64,000 nucleotides of DNA from Bacteroidaceae bacterium (GTDB taxonomy: Bacteria; Bacteroidota; Bacteroidia; Bacteroidales; Bacteroidaceae), in contig JAFZWQ010000041.1 in the NCBI GenBank assembly GCA_017617235.1, positions 1 to 64,000 on the forward strand, in the 5' to 3' direction. Of this stretch, positions 15,399 to 25,009 are shown in pieces. A model generated the notes under the pieces. The model saw nothing but the letters and a program-made list of their open reading frames with translations. It was not told the origin of the DNA and ran no database searches. The position numbers and the translations under genes were made by a program. Within the stretch, counting starts at the first letter, position 1. Every line of letters begins with the position of its first letter.

Positions 15399-17654
15399 TT
15401 AATAACCTATCTTGTTATTCCATTTGAGGAACCAATTGGTGCGAGTCAGCAACTTGGTCGCAAGGGAAGCATCGCGATTTCCAACGGCATTGGCCAACTT
15501 GCTGTTGTCGTTATACCAATAGGCACGACGCATAAGGTCGTAGAAACGATTTCCTTCGAATACAAGCTCCAGGGCCTGCTCGTCGAGAATACACTGGTCA
15601 ACATCGTCCTGCTCGGCCTGAATGAAGGATGCATCGCCGTATGCATTTCCGTACCAGGTATTATAGTCTGTAAGGAAGTCCTTCAGACGGGTATTGTAAG
15701 CCTTGAGGTCGGCGCTGTACACGGCATAGATGGCAGTTGTATCGCTCACATAGGCTGGCAGCGTCTCGTTGATGTAAATGTTGTACTTACCCACAGAGTC
15801 GAAGGTGATGTAGGAACGATAGTCATCATACTTCGAATTGGGATTCAAGGTCTGATAAGTAGCCAGACTCACCGTAACATTAGGATACGCATCCCACGTG
15901 CTGGGTTTCTTGACTACCGTAGGAACCTTCGGGTAATTGTACTGGTTCTTGTTGGGTTTCTTGCCCACCAGCATCTGCTTGGCACGAGGATAGGGATTAT
16001 CGACACGGTCGCTGTCCACCACATGGAACGGTGCATACGCCTCGTTGAGGAATGCCAGGCCCGAACCACGGCTGTGGATACCCCACATGTTACAATCGCT
16101 GGAATTACTACGTGCAGTAAAGGTGGCAGGTGCCGTACGGATACCCAATTCGTTCACGCTCTCGGAATAGGAATCAGCATAGGGTCTGAAATCTGCCGCA
16201 TTGAAATCGAAATATTCGATGAAGGCAGAATCGGCAGCTGTGGTGTAATAAGGCTGTACCATATACTGAATAACCGGATTGCTCAGACCCATTGTCAGAA
16301 TCTGCTTGGCGAAACGAGGATAACCAGCATAGTTCAGGGCCTCGGCCATACGCAGGTAAATCTGTGAGGTTCGATAAATACCTACGTGCTGATACCTGTG
16401 TTTCGAGATGGACTGCACATCCACTTCCTCGGAATTATACTTTGTTGTACGCTGGCTATAGGCATAATAGAAACGCAAATCGCCCAATAGACCGTCAGCA
16501 ATCTCTTCGTCGGTGAACTTATCCGCAGTTACAGTTATCACCTTCTTTTCGCTTCCATTCGTACCATAATCAATATAAGTCTGGGCCTGGCTCAGGTCAC
16601 GAATAACCGAAGACGGTTCGATGCTGGCCTCCACAAGAGCGGTCTCATACTGGGTATTGTAGAGGTTGCGGAGTTCGTTGTAATAACCATCGGCTGCTGC
16701 CGAGTCCATAGGAATAGCCGTGATAAATTCCTGTCCTGCACTACCCCATCGTCCAGATGGAGAATACTGCATGGAAATAATAATCGTATTATAACGGTTC
16801 CAATAAATGTCGTCCCCAGACCAGTGAACACCACGACCGGAAGCGGTCATCATCTTCTTTCCGTTCAAGTCCCAAACGATATAGTCGTAGTAGCACTTTG
16901 CGGCTTGCTTGGCGGCTTCCTTATCATGATTCTTAGCTGCTTTCCAGAGATAAAGGTCACCCATTACCACCTGTGTGGGGAAGAAGCACATCTTTGGATC
17001 GATATCTCCACCGATACCCGTATATTCAGGATATTCCTGACCATAATAAGGCTTCAGGTCCTTGATGAAATAATCGCAGATGTCGTCGAGCTCGTACATC
17101 GGATACGTGGCATCGGACTGTAGTTTCGTGATGATAGGGGTGTCAACAAAAGGCACACGGCCATAAAGCAACACCAGCTGCAAATAGGTCCATGCACGGA
17201 TGCTATGCACCTGGGCTATTTCTGCCTGGAAATACTTCTCATTGCGATTGATATTTCCTGCCGTAGAGTCGGCTCGCTCCAAGAAATAGTTGCAGTTGTT
17301 GATGATGGCATAATAGTCACGAGGATTATTGTACTTATTGTCATCGTCGATGTCCAATGATGCAATACCCTTTAAATCTGCCGTAGCATTGTCGCGAACC
17401 TTAACCAAATCGGCACGCAGCTCACCCATCAGATTCGTACGAACAGCGATACCCTGCAATTTGTTCAGAATTCCAAGGACCGAAGTCACCGTATCGGCAG
17501 GATCGGAGAGCACATGGCCATCGGTATAAATGACGTAATCGTTACCTTTGTCAAGCATGTCCTCGCAGGATGTATTCACACAGAGGACACCGAGAAGACA
17601 GAGTCCACAGAGCAGTCCACTTAACTTATTACTCATATATTTAATAGTCTTCAT
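15399..17654 (-). CDS. SusD/RagB-family outer-membrane lipoprotein (second pair)
   Basis: The 751-residue lipoprotein is the surface lid of a SusCD uptake complex. N-terminal TPR-like helices carry the HSIRAWTYLQLVLLYGRVPF block, and the C-terminus has the SusD signature LDEQALELVFEGNRFYDLMRR. It is longer than the usual 500-650, with an extended insert about 480-640 rich in Tyr and Asn. The signal peptide is strange: residues 12-26 of the hydrophobic core (SGLLCGLCLLGVLCV) are encoded by a CTCTGTGGACTCTG-type repeat, then the lipobox NTSC with Cys30. It lies 42 bp after the SusC gene, last in the operon. Confidence 0.92.
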   Translation of the reverse strand: MKTIKYMSNKLSGLLCGLCLLGVLCVNTSCEDMLDKGNDYVIYTDGHVLSDPADTVTSVLGILNKLQGIAVRTNLMGELRADLVKVRDNATADLKGIASLDIDDDNKYNNPRDYYAIINNCNYFLERADSTAGNINRNEKYFQAEIAQVHSIRAWTYLQLVLLYGRVPFVDTPIITKLQSDATYPMYELDDICDYFIKDLKPYYGQEYPEYTGIGGDIDPKMCFFPTQVVMGDLYLWKAAKNHDKEAAKQAAKCYYDYIVWDLNGKKMMTASGRGVHWSGDDIYWNRYNTIIISMQYSPSGRWGSAGQEFITAIPMDSAAADGYYNELRNLYNTQYETALVEASIEPSSVIRDLSQAQTYIDYGTNGSEKKVITVTADKFTDEEIADGLLGDLRFYYAYSQRTTKYNSEEVDVQSISKHRYQHVGIYRTSQIYLRMAEALNYAGYPRFAKQILTMGLSNPVIQYMVQPYYTTAADSAFIEYFDFNAADFRPYADSYSESVNELGIRTAPATFTARSNSSDCNMWGIHSRGSGLAFLNEAYAPFHVVDSDRVDNPYPRAKQMLVGKKPNKNQYNYPKVPTVVKKPSTWDAYPNVTVSLATYQTLNPNSKYDDYRSYITFDSVGKYNIYINETLPAYVSDTTAIYAVYSADLKAYNTRLKDFLTDYNTWYGNAYGDASFIQAEQDDVDQCILDEQALELVFEGNRFYDLMRRAYWYNDNSKLANAVGNRDASLATKLLTRTNWFLKWNNKIGY
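17577..17619 (-). repeat. CAGAG-type repeat forming a SusD signal-peptide core
   Basis: On the plus strand the units CACAGAGGACACCGAG, AAGACAGAG and TCCACAGAG are read on the minus strand as a hydrophobic Leu/Cys/Gly-rich stretch at residues 12-26 of the SusD precursor. Confidence 0.6.
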
Positions 17655-17696
17655 AATTCCTTATTCTTTATTATGAATTATGCATTATGCATTGAA

Positions 17697-20600
17697 TTAC
17701 AGGTTAATCTTCACGCCAATGTGGAAGCTACGTCCCTGTGACAGCAGGCCACGGTCGATACCTTGTGCCAGAACGCTGTTGTTCATCGAGAATTCAGGAT
17801 CGGTTCCCAGATAACGCGTCAAAGTGAGTAAGTTATTACACTGGCCCCATACGGTAATACCCTGGATGTAGGTATTGCTGATGGGCAACTTATAACTCAA
17901 GGTCAAGGTCTTCAGACGCAAGTAACTGCCATCCTCGATCCAGCGATCGCTGAAGCGGCTATTTCCCATGGGGTCACCATAGGTGGCCTTGGGAATATCT
18001 GTTACCTGACCCTCAGTAGTCCAACGGTTCAGCATAGCCGTAGTCTGATTCATAAAGCGACTTCCACTCTCCAGTTGCTGACGCATGTAGTTGTAAACAT
18101 CGCCTCCCAGACTGTAGTTGAAACCAACATCGAGTGTCAACTTCTTCCACGACAGCGTAGTAAAGATGTTGCCATAGATATCGGGCGTAGCATCACCAAT
18201 GATGACACGGTCGTATTTGTCAATCTTTCCATCAGGGACACCTGCAGGACCGCTGATATCCACAAAGCGAACATCACCAGCACCAAATGCCGTAGCGTGG
18301 TTGTATTCATCGACAATCGTCAGACCGGCAGCTGCTGCTTCCTCACTGGTAGCATACACGCCGTTGGTGCGATAGCCGTAGAACGCATTGATGGGACCAC
18401 CCACCTGACTGCGAATGGTTGCACCAAGGATATCAGTATCCAAGTAATCCTTGTTATCGGGCAACGATGTCAGCGTGTTTACGAAATGACCCAAGCTGGC
18501 ACCGACACTCCAGTTCCAATCCTTGCGGGTAATCAGGTGTCCCGTTGCCGTAACATCGAAGCCCTGATTCTTCAGTGAACCACCATTGCTCCAGTTCTGC
18601 TGAAGTCCGCTTAAGAATCCCAGTTCCTGCAAGGTAAGCAGATGATCGGTCCACGAATGGAAATAATTGAAGTTGACACCAAGACGGTTATTCAGGCCCT
18701 TGAATTCTAAGCCTGCGTTGAAACGTTTCGTGGTCTCCCACTGTAATTCCGTATTACCGATGTTCGAAAGTGTAAGTCCAGAAACCTTGTTCAGGAACAT
18801 GCTGCTGACAAAATAACTACGAGAAGCATCGTAGGTAAGATTATCATTACCACTTACACCGAAGCCGGCGGTCAGCTTCAAATAGTCGATGCCCTTTACG
18901 TCGAAGAACTTTTCGTTGGTTGCAACCCATCCGGCCTGGACACTGGGGAATACACCCCATACAACACCACCGCACTTGAAGCCGCTCTTTACATCACGTC
19001 CAAACTGTGAGTTGGTTTCCATTGCAAGGGCTGCATCCAAATAATAACGGTTGGCATAGTTATACTGTGCCTGACCATACCACGTCAAGGTTGCCCACCT
19101 CTCGTTGGCACCATCCGCAGTCTTGTTTACCGTATTATTCAGGAAGGGGGTCTTGTCGTTACCCGTATTATAACCATGCTGCGTATTTAGAGAGTAGCTT
19201 TCGTTAATATAGCGGAAACCACCCTGCAGATGGATGTTATGGGCATTGTAGGCATTGCGCCAATCGAGTTTTGTGTCACTATTCACCGTATTCTGCTTAC
19301 CGAACTGCGACCCGATCTCGTTCTCCATCGTGTTCTGCAGAGACGTTACATAATAACTGGGCACACCATTCAAAGCCACATAATACTTTTCGTTCGTATT
19401 GACCGAAGTATAGCTGAACATAGAACTCAGATAGAGATGCTTGTTGAACTGGTACTTTGGCGTTACAGCAAGATTGACATAACTGTTGTCGAAATAGTTC
19501 TTGTTTTCTGCCGTAGCATATTCGTTGATGGCCACGGGGTTGGCCAGACGCCAGTTGTCGTTACTCAATGCCGATACCTCGTCCAGATAGTCTTCATCGG
19601 CAATGTCGAGATGGGCATTATTGATATAACCGCGTTTGTTTGCCCAATCTCCAACGAAAGAATAAGGACTCAGCATAGGGCTTTTGGCCATTGCCAGGAA
19701 GTTCGTGCTGGTAATAGACTTTTCGTCATAAGAGTCGGGAGCTCCCGTATCCTGCAACTTACGGGTCTGATTCGTATAAGCTGCGTCAAACTTCATGGAC
19801 AATCCCTTGGTAATGGAAATATCTGTGTTGAAACGGATATTCAAACGATTGAAGTTATTCTGTTTCAGCACGCTGTTGTCTTTGGTAAAGCCAACTGACA
19901 ACATATAACCTGCAATCTCTCCACCACCCTGCACGCTGAGTGCATAGTTCTGCGTCAGAGCCTCGGAATAAACTTCATCGCCCCAGTTCGTATTGTTATT
20001 GTACTTATTGTACCAATAGTAATTGGGATCGGAGTTTAGGAATTTAAAATCACTCGTCGTGGTTTTCACCGTCTGTAACAGCGAAGAAGCATAGTTCTTA
20101 TACTGAGAACCATTCATCATCCGGTACATCTTCGGCAACAATTCCACACCGACATTCAAACTGGCTTCGATACGAGTAGCCTGCGAGGTATTGCGTTTGG
20201 TGTTGATAAAGATAACACCATTGGCACCGCGGGCACCATACAAAGCCGTTCCATTACTCATAACCTCGATACTCTCCACATCATTGGGGTTGATATTGGT
20301 GAGCATATCGTTGTAATAGCCCGTGTGTATCATCTGACGGCTATACTGTTGGTCGATGATAACGCCATCCAGAACAATCAGGGGTTGTGTATTACTCTGC
20401 AAGGAGTTAACACCACCGATATTCATATAATTGCCCACACCTATCACACCACTGCGGGCTATGGTACGGACATTGGCGCCCAATTGATTTCCTATTTCAG
20501 TGGAAACATTACGGGCAGAAGTGTATTCGAGAGCGGAAGTCTTTACATTGTTCAAGATATTGTCGTCGGCACCGTACAGGGCACGTGCTGCATCGCTTTG

Positions 20601-20966
20601 CATGATGATGTCACGCAATTCCCCACTCTTGTTCAAGCCGACACGAACCATATTATAACCTGGAATGGTAATCGATACGGCACTACTATAAAGAGGAACT
20701 TGCATTTTGAAGGTTCCATCTTCTTCGGTCAAGGTAGAATACCCATCCCCTGCAACAGACTGCACCAAGACACCAGCCAAAGGTTGACGACCAGCCTCGC
20801 TAAGGACACGTCCCTTTATCGTGCGTGTCGGCTCTGTTTTCTTGGCCTTTGGAATCCGTCTTACGGCAACAGTATCCTCAGAAACTTCATCAGTCTCGGT
20901 CTGAGCGAAAAGGCTCAGGGGCGATGCCACCAAAAGTGAAAGGCAAAATATACTAAGTCTTTTCAT
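17697..20966 (-). CDS. SusC/RagA-family TonB-dependent outer-membrane transporter (second pair)
   Basis: The 1089-residue transporter has a signal peptide at 1-21 (MKRLSIFCLS...LFA-Q). I chose the ATG at 20966 because residues upstream in the long open frame (up to 21110) are not signal-like and overlap the upstream gene; ATG at 20978 is an alternative. A carboxypeptidase-regulatory-like domain (TIKGRVLSEAGRQPLAGVLV) follows, then a plug with the SusC motifs NVSTEIGNQLGANV, LIVLDGVIIDQQ and VMSNGTALYGARGANGVIFI, then a 22-strand barrel ending in LSQGRSFHIGVKINL. It lacks a long TonB-box extension I can point to. Substrate unknown; no glycanase is encoded in the operon. Confidence 0.93.
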   Translation of the reverse strand: MKRLSIFCLSLLVASPLSLFAQTETDEVSEDTVAVRRIPKAKKTEPTRTIKGRVLSEAGRQPLAGVLVQSVAGDGYSTLTEEDGTFKMQVPLYSSAVSITIPGYNMVRVGLNKSGELRDIIMQSDAARALYGADDNILNNVKTSALEYTSARNVSTEIGNQLGANVRTIARSGVIGVGNYMNIGGVNSLQSNTQPLIVLDGVIIDQQYSRQMIHTGYYNDMLTNINPNDVESIEVMSNGTALYGARGANGVIFINTKRNTSQATRIEASLNVGVELLPKMYRMMNGSQYKNYASSLLQTVKTTTSDFKFLNSDPNYYWYNKYNNNTNWGDEVYSEALTQNYALSVQGGGEIAGYMLSVGFTKDNSVLKQNNFNRLNIRFNTDISITKGLSMKFDAAYTNQTRKLQDTGAPDSYDEKSITSTNFLAMAKSPMLSPYSFVGDWANKRGYINNAHLDIADEDYLDEVSALSNDNWRLANPVAINEYATAENKNYFDNSYVNLAVTPKYQFNKHLYLSSMFSYTSVNTNEKYYVALNGVPSYYVTSLQNTMENEIGSQFGKQNTVNSDTKLDWRNAYNAHNIHLQGGFRYINESYSLNTQHGYNTGNDKTPFLNNTVNKTADGANERWATLTWYGQAQYNYANRYYLDAALAMETNSQFGRDVKSGFKCGGVVWGVFPSVQAGWVATNEKFFDVKGIDYLKLTAGFGVSGNDNLTYDASRSYFVSSMFLNKVSGLTLSNIGNTELQWETTKRFNAGLEFKGLNNRLGVNFNYFHSWTDHLLTLQELGFLSGLQQNWSNGGSLKNQGFDVTATGHLITRKDWNWSVGASLGHFVNTLTSLPDNKDYLDTDILGATIRSQVGGPINAFYGYRTNGVYATSEEAAAAGLTIVDEYNHATAFGAGDVRFVDISGPAGVPDGKIDKYDRVIIGDATPDIYGNIFTTLSWKKLTLDVGFNYSLGGDVYNYMRQQLESGSRFMNQTTAMLNRWTTEGQVTDIPKATYGDPMGNSRFSDRWIEDGSYLRLKTLTLSYKLPISNTYIQGITVWGQCNNLLTLTRYLGTDPEFSMNNSVLAQGIDRGLLSQGRSFHIGVKINL

Positions 20967-20967
20967 A

Positions 20968-22836
20968 TTACTCAACATTTTTATTTTTTTCATATTCTTC
21001 CAGGTATTCATCGTCGAACCGATAATGAGGCTGACCATCCAGACCAACAAAACGCCCGGCATTAGCCTTTGCCTCCTCTTCCGTCTCGAAGGGCACAAAG
21101 ATAATCTCATTCAAACGAAGTGTACGGGTATATATCTTTTCACGATATTGATTGCCCGAAGGACCCATCGAAGTAAAGTATACCTTTACTACTCCATCGC
21201 CAGCTCCCATACCCGAATAGGTGTATTTCACAGCGGACTGAACCAATATGGTATCCACCTTATTGGCACTGGAAACAAAGAGGTTCTGTAAATCCGAATT
21301 ATTGAATTTACTCTCTGCGCTGTTGGTTATGATGTCAAGGTTATCTACGTCTGTGGACTCCGAAACAGGATATGGGTTGGCATACGATGCAAGATTCGTG
21401 AATGTGCCATCGGAGCGCAATTCCTGATGTTTCACACCAAACCAACAAGGCAAGGGTTTCGACACAGGAGGAATCGTAACGACATAGATGTTATAGTAGA
21501 CATCTGACATCGTACTGGGCAACTGATAGGTCAATTGGGCATGGCCTGTTTCTTCCTCAGCCGTGATGGTTGCATAGTCGAATGACTTTACAATTTCGTG
21601 ATTCTCGTCATAGATAACATAGCGTGTCGGAACAACCGTTACTGTAGGCTGATTCTTTTCATTCTTGGGAATACCATCCTGGAAATAACGATTTGCCGTT
21701 GCAGGATAGTCGTTACGGGTAAAGAATGTCGAACGAGGACTGACTGCACCATGATTATCAATATAGGTATAACCATTGGAACACTCTACTTTCTCGAGCC
21801 CCTTCAGCAGATTCTGCTCAGGTTTGTAATAGACATCTGTACGAGGATTATGCTGCTGACGCTCATAATACATCGTATTTACCAACGAATCCTCGGGATT
21901 GCGATTGTAACGCGTTGAGCCACTCGTATTGAAGAAGCGTCCCATTAGAATGCATAACTTAGCATGCACATTCAGAAGGGAGTCGGAATTCGTTACAACC
22001 TTACTATTATAATTAAAGTATTTCGAATACTTCTCGAGCTCCGTCTTCCACACATCGTTGGTAGGAGCAACGAATGAATAGGAACTGTCCTCGCGCTGGA
22101 TATATCCATAAGAAGCCAAAAGCCTATTGTAAAGGACAGTAACGGAGTCCAGATAAACGGTCTTTCCATCTACAACACCGCCAGCAACAGATGCCTGCTC
22201 GTCCAACTCATATTCGTCGAAAGACTTTATAAACTGGACTAGGCTATCCAAATCTGAACGCTGTTCCAAATATTCTTTGATATTCGGGAAGAAACGAAAA
22301 ATATTGTCGGTCTTATAAAGTATGCCATTGCAGCTTAGAATAGCACTGTCGAACGCGTTGCCATCAATAGTTCCCGCCGAGGAGGACTTTCCGAGCAAAT
22401 GCATATACTTCTTGCTCATCATCCGAATGGTATCATTGGTCATTGAGGAAACCGTACGTGTAAACTGAGCCAGATGGTTATACAAGAACTGGGTTACAGC
22501 CCTGTTGTCCTCCCATTTCAGGTTCTGAGCCACATCGTCCTGATAAACCTTAATGATACTGTCGGCCTGAATCTTACTGAGGTTACGGGGAGCCCATAAA
22601 GTAAGTTGCTGGGATGAATTCAACAAGTCAGATGCCCCAATGGCCTCGACCACACGATAGAATTGTTTAAGTTCCGTATCGTTTTCGATATTCTTCAAGA
22701 TAGTAGGTTGGTCACTCATTCCACCTTGAGTTACATCGTAATGCTCGTTCCAGGCATCTGTACATGCTGTCCAGAAGACAGCCGTGCTAGCCAGCATCAC
22801 AGCCACTATCGATTTATAGAATCTATTTGTCTTCAT
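20968..22836 (-). CDS. Fasciclin (FAS1)-like lipoprotein C
   Basis: The 622-residue lipoprotein starts at the ATG at 22836; six extra in-frame codons to 22854 derive from an intergenic TTTTCAA repeat. The lipobox is FWTAC with Cys25. Two FAS1-like domains are visible. The first (about 30-175) has ILKNIENDTELKQFYRVVEA and LTLWAPRNLS, the second (about 215-330) has YNRLLASYGYIQ and YSFVAPTNDVW. A beta-rich C-terminal part of about 250 residues has no family I recognise. FAS1 domains mediate adhesion or protein binding. The next gene, SusC, begins one base after the stop, so the two are tightly coupled. Confidence 0.75.
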   Translation of the reverse strand: MKTNRFYKSIVAVMLASTAVFWTACTDAWNEHYDVTQGGMSDQPTILKNIENDTELKQFYRVVEAIGASDLLNSSQQLTLWAPRNLSKIQADSIIKVYQDDVAQNLKWEDNRAVTQFLYNHLAQFTRTVSSMTNDTIRMMSKKYMHLLGKSSSAGTIDGNAFDSAILSCNGILYKTDNIFRFFPNIKEYLEQRSDLDSLVQFIKSFDEYELDEQASVAGGVVDGKTVYLDSVTVLYNRLLASYGYIQREDSSYSFVAPTNDVWKTELEKYSKYFNYNSKVVTNSDSLLNVHAKLCILMGRFFNTSGSTRYNRNPEDSLVNTMYYERQQHNPRTDVYYKPEQNLLKGLEKVECSNGYTYIDNHGAVSPRSTFFTRNDYPATANRYFQDGIPKNEKNQPTVTVVPTRYVIYDENHEIVKSFDYATITAEEETGHAQLTYQLPSTMSDVYYNIYVVTIPPVSKPLPCWFGVKHQELRSDGTFTNLASYANPYPVSESTDVDNLDIITNSAESKFNNSDLQNLFVSSANKVDTILVQSAVKYTYSGMGAGDGVVKVYFTSMGPSGNQYREKIYTRTLRLNEIIFVPFETEEEAKANAGRFVGLDGQPHYRFDDEYLEEYEKNKNVE

Positions 22837-22847
22837 ATAATTGTCAA

Positions 22848-22903
22848 TTTTCAATTATCTAATCGGATTTGCCGCTTGATTCATTCAAGAACTGTCAATT
22901 TCA
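22848..22903. repeat. Intergenic hairpin repeat, copy 1
   Basis: TTTTCAA-type units flank TCTAATCG, a 7-nt variable core and the 19-bp block CGCTTGATTCATTCAAGAA. The block contains the hairpin CTTGA/TCAAG, and the core can pair as CGG-N5-CCG. A second copy with a different but self-complementary core is at 44691-44742. Both lie between genes of an operon. Confidence 0.65.
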
Positions 22904-24994
22904 TTAGTAATCATCCTCGGCCTTGCCTTCTCCTTCCACACCAAAGACGCTCTTAGGAACAATCTCGATGTAGTCAAGCATGGCTACAGTAGGACCAACC
23001 GCCCATACGCTCTTGATACGTATGGTGTGTTGAACATTTTCGTCAAGGTTTTCTGTACAGATTACACAACGAACCGTATATCCGCCACCACCATTGTTAC
23101 AGAAGTAACTTCTCTGTACGGTTTCGTCACCATCCTGATGTCCTTCGCCAACAATATTAAACACACCACGTGGGCCATGATACCAACCCAGATTATGCAT
23201 GTTTTTCTTTGCAGCTTCTGTCTCCTCCGCTGTTCGGTTGTTACCGTCTGTCAACGCGAACCAACCTGTACGATCCACAAAATTGGTATTACGCATATCC
23301 AAAGGAATACCTCTGGGTATATCATCCAGATAGAACTGACAAATACCTCTTGAGGCCATAGCACAGAATCCCAGGCGAATTTGATAGGTTCCCGTAGGAA
23401 CACTGGGCAGATTAAAGGTAATGTCGTAACTTTCGTTTGCACTATACAGGTTAAATTCATCACCTTCGTAGCTCCAATAGGTGTTATGTTGGCTCTGGAA
23501 GAGGAATACTCCATCCTCGTTAATCTTCACATTGTCCAAATAGCCGCTGGGGAACCAGTAGTTAGGACTTGCAACGCTAACATCCGGATTATCAGAATCG
23601 GCAATTCTATTCGCAGTACGTCCGTCACGAATGGTATTGTTCAACATTTCAGGGAAGAACGTGTACAAATCCAAGCGCATACGTGTATTGAAGATATCAT
23701 CTTTTGTTGACTCGTCATAACGTACAAGCCCATCTGTCAGATAATAGACACCATTCAGGGCCTGATTCTCGTAATCACCAGATACTTCAGGGAAGACATG
23801 AACACCCAATGTCGAACTGCCGCGACGCATATCACCTCGGTTAAGGTAGAGCTCATTCTTCTTTCCACCTTTCAGGTACTGTTGAACCGTCAAACGTTCC
23901 ACCTTAATCGTAGTCAGCGAATCCATTGTGCTATACCACTCAGTAGGATTAATGACCTTGGTATCAATAGAACATATCGAGGTCAAGTTATCATAAATTC
24001 CCAAACGATCCAAACAGTTATAGGCAATCAGGCGACGTAAGGGGTTGCGCCACTCCATCATTTTGTCGGGATTGGCCTGTACGGTCTCCCAGGTATCACC
24101 ACCATATATACCACGAGCATATTCGTAGAAGGTCTTCAGGTCCGTAATATTATATGTCGCTGCCAAGACATCGTTGGGGCAGGCGAATGCGGTGAAACCA
24201 TACTTCTTTTGTTTGGGTATATGGCAATAATCCGTTTGAGCACCAGAGTATATGTGTAAATCCTCATACAAGTCGGGATTCCAGCTGGCATCCTTAATCT
24301 TATTGCGCATGATGAATGCAATTCCCGTAGCTTCCATAGCCTCGACAAACAGAGAAACACTCGGATTCTCCAGCATCAGGTCGGGCAAACTCTGGTTTGA
24401 AACGGAAAGCACAGCATTAATCGGCTGAACGATACCATTTTCCACAGAGTCGTTACGCTGGGCATAAATAATTTCACCACTACGATTAAACACATAGTTT
24501 ACATACAAAGTATCTTTTGTATCCTCATCAACCAAGGTATCTGGCTTAACCGTTAGATAACGGTCGTTCATATTCACCATGGGCAGCGAGGTATAGTTGG
24601 CAAAATCAACCGTATTGTAGGCTTTACCATTAATTAAATGCGTACGTGCCAACGTATCACAGATATCCACGGGAATATCGTTTACACTGGCATAACCGTT
24701 TTGTGCCAAATACTTTTGTACAGCAGCATTTGTTGGAGCAAAGCATGTGAACTGACCGCGAACGGACAATAAATCCATGATGTTTACACCACGGGTACTG
24801 TTGGTGGCACGCTTCACGATGGTCGCAAACTCGCTATAATCCTCATGATTCTGCAAATAGTCACTCATCATCTCACCCGTAAAGGTGTAATAACTCTCCG
24901 CAGGAATATCATCACTACACGAAGAAACGAGCATCAGTCCCGTACTCGCCAGAACAGCGGCGAGCCCAATATAGAAATTCTTTATCTTTTTCAT
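22904..24994 (-). CDS. Fasciclin (FAS1)-like lipoprotein B
   Basis: The 696-residue lipoprotein has lipobox VSSC with Cys26. A FAS1 domain (about 45-150) shows FATIVKRATN, FTCFAPTNAAVQKYL and ARTHLINGKAY; a second (about 205-330) shows SVSLFVEAMEATG and FTAFACPNDVLAATY. The C-terminal 200 residues are a beta-sandwich with TGTYQIRLGFCAMASRG and a C-terminal RIKSVWAVGPTVAMLDYIEI strand pair, similar in style to carbohydrate-binding or galactose-binding-like modules. It follows SusD by 15 bp. A role in presenting or binding a ligand for the SusCD pair is inferred. Confidence 0.75.
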   Translation of the reverse strand: MKKIKNFYIGLAAVLASTGLMLVSSCSDDIPAESYYTFTGEMMSDYLQNHEDYSEFATIVKRATNSTRGVNIMDLLSVRGQFTCFAPTNAAVQKYLAQNGYASVNDIPVDICDTLARTHLINGKAYNTVDFANYTSLPMVNMNDRYLTVKPDTLVDEDTKDTLYVNYVFNRSGEIIYAQRNDSVENGIVQPINAVLSVSNQSLPDLMLENPSVSLFVEAMEATGIAFIMRNKIKDASWNPDLYEDLHIYSGAQTDYCHIPKQKKYGFTAFACPNDVLAATYNITDLKTFYEYARGIYGGDTWETVQANPDKMMEWRNPLRRLIAYNCLDRLGIYDNLTSICSIDTKVINPTEWYSTMDSLTTIKVERLTVQQYLKGGKKNELYLNRGDMRRGSSTLGVHVFPEVSGDYENQALNGVYYLTDGLVRYDESTKDDIFNTRMRLDLYTFFPEMLNNTIRDGRTANRIADSDNPDVSVASPNYWFPSGYLDNVKINEDGVFLFQSQHNTYWSYEGDEFNLYSANESYDITFNLPSVPTGTYQIRLGFCAMASRGICQFYLDDIPRGIPLDMRNTNFVDRTGWFALTDGNNRTAEETEAAKKNMHNLGWYHGPRGVFNIVGEGHQDGDETVQRSYFCNNGGGGYTVRCVICTENLDENVQHTIRIKSVWAVGPTVAMLDYIEIVPKSVFGVEGEGKAEDDY

Positions 24995-25009
24995 AATTCG
25001 CGTCTGATA

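Noticed and set aside
20967-21110. N-terminal extension of the second SusC up to 21110
   Set aside because: It lies fully within the upstream FAS1 gene, has no signal-like sequence, and a normal signal peptide starts at 20966.
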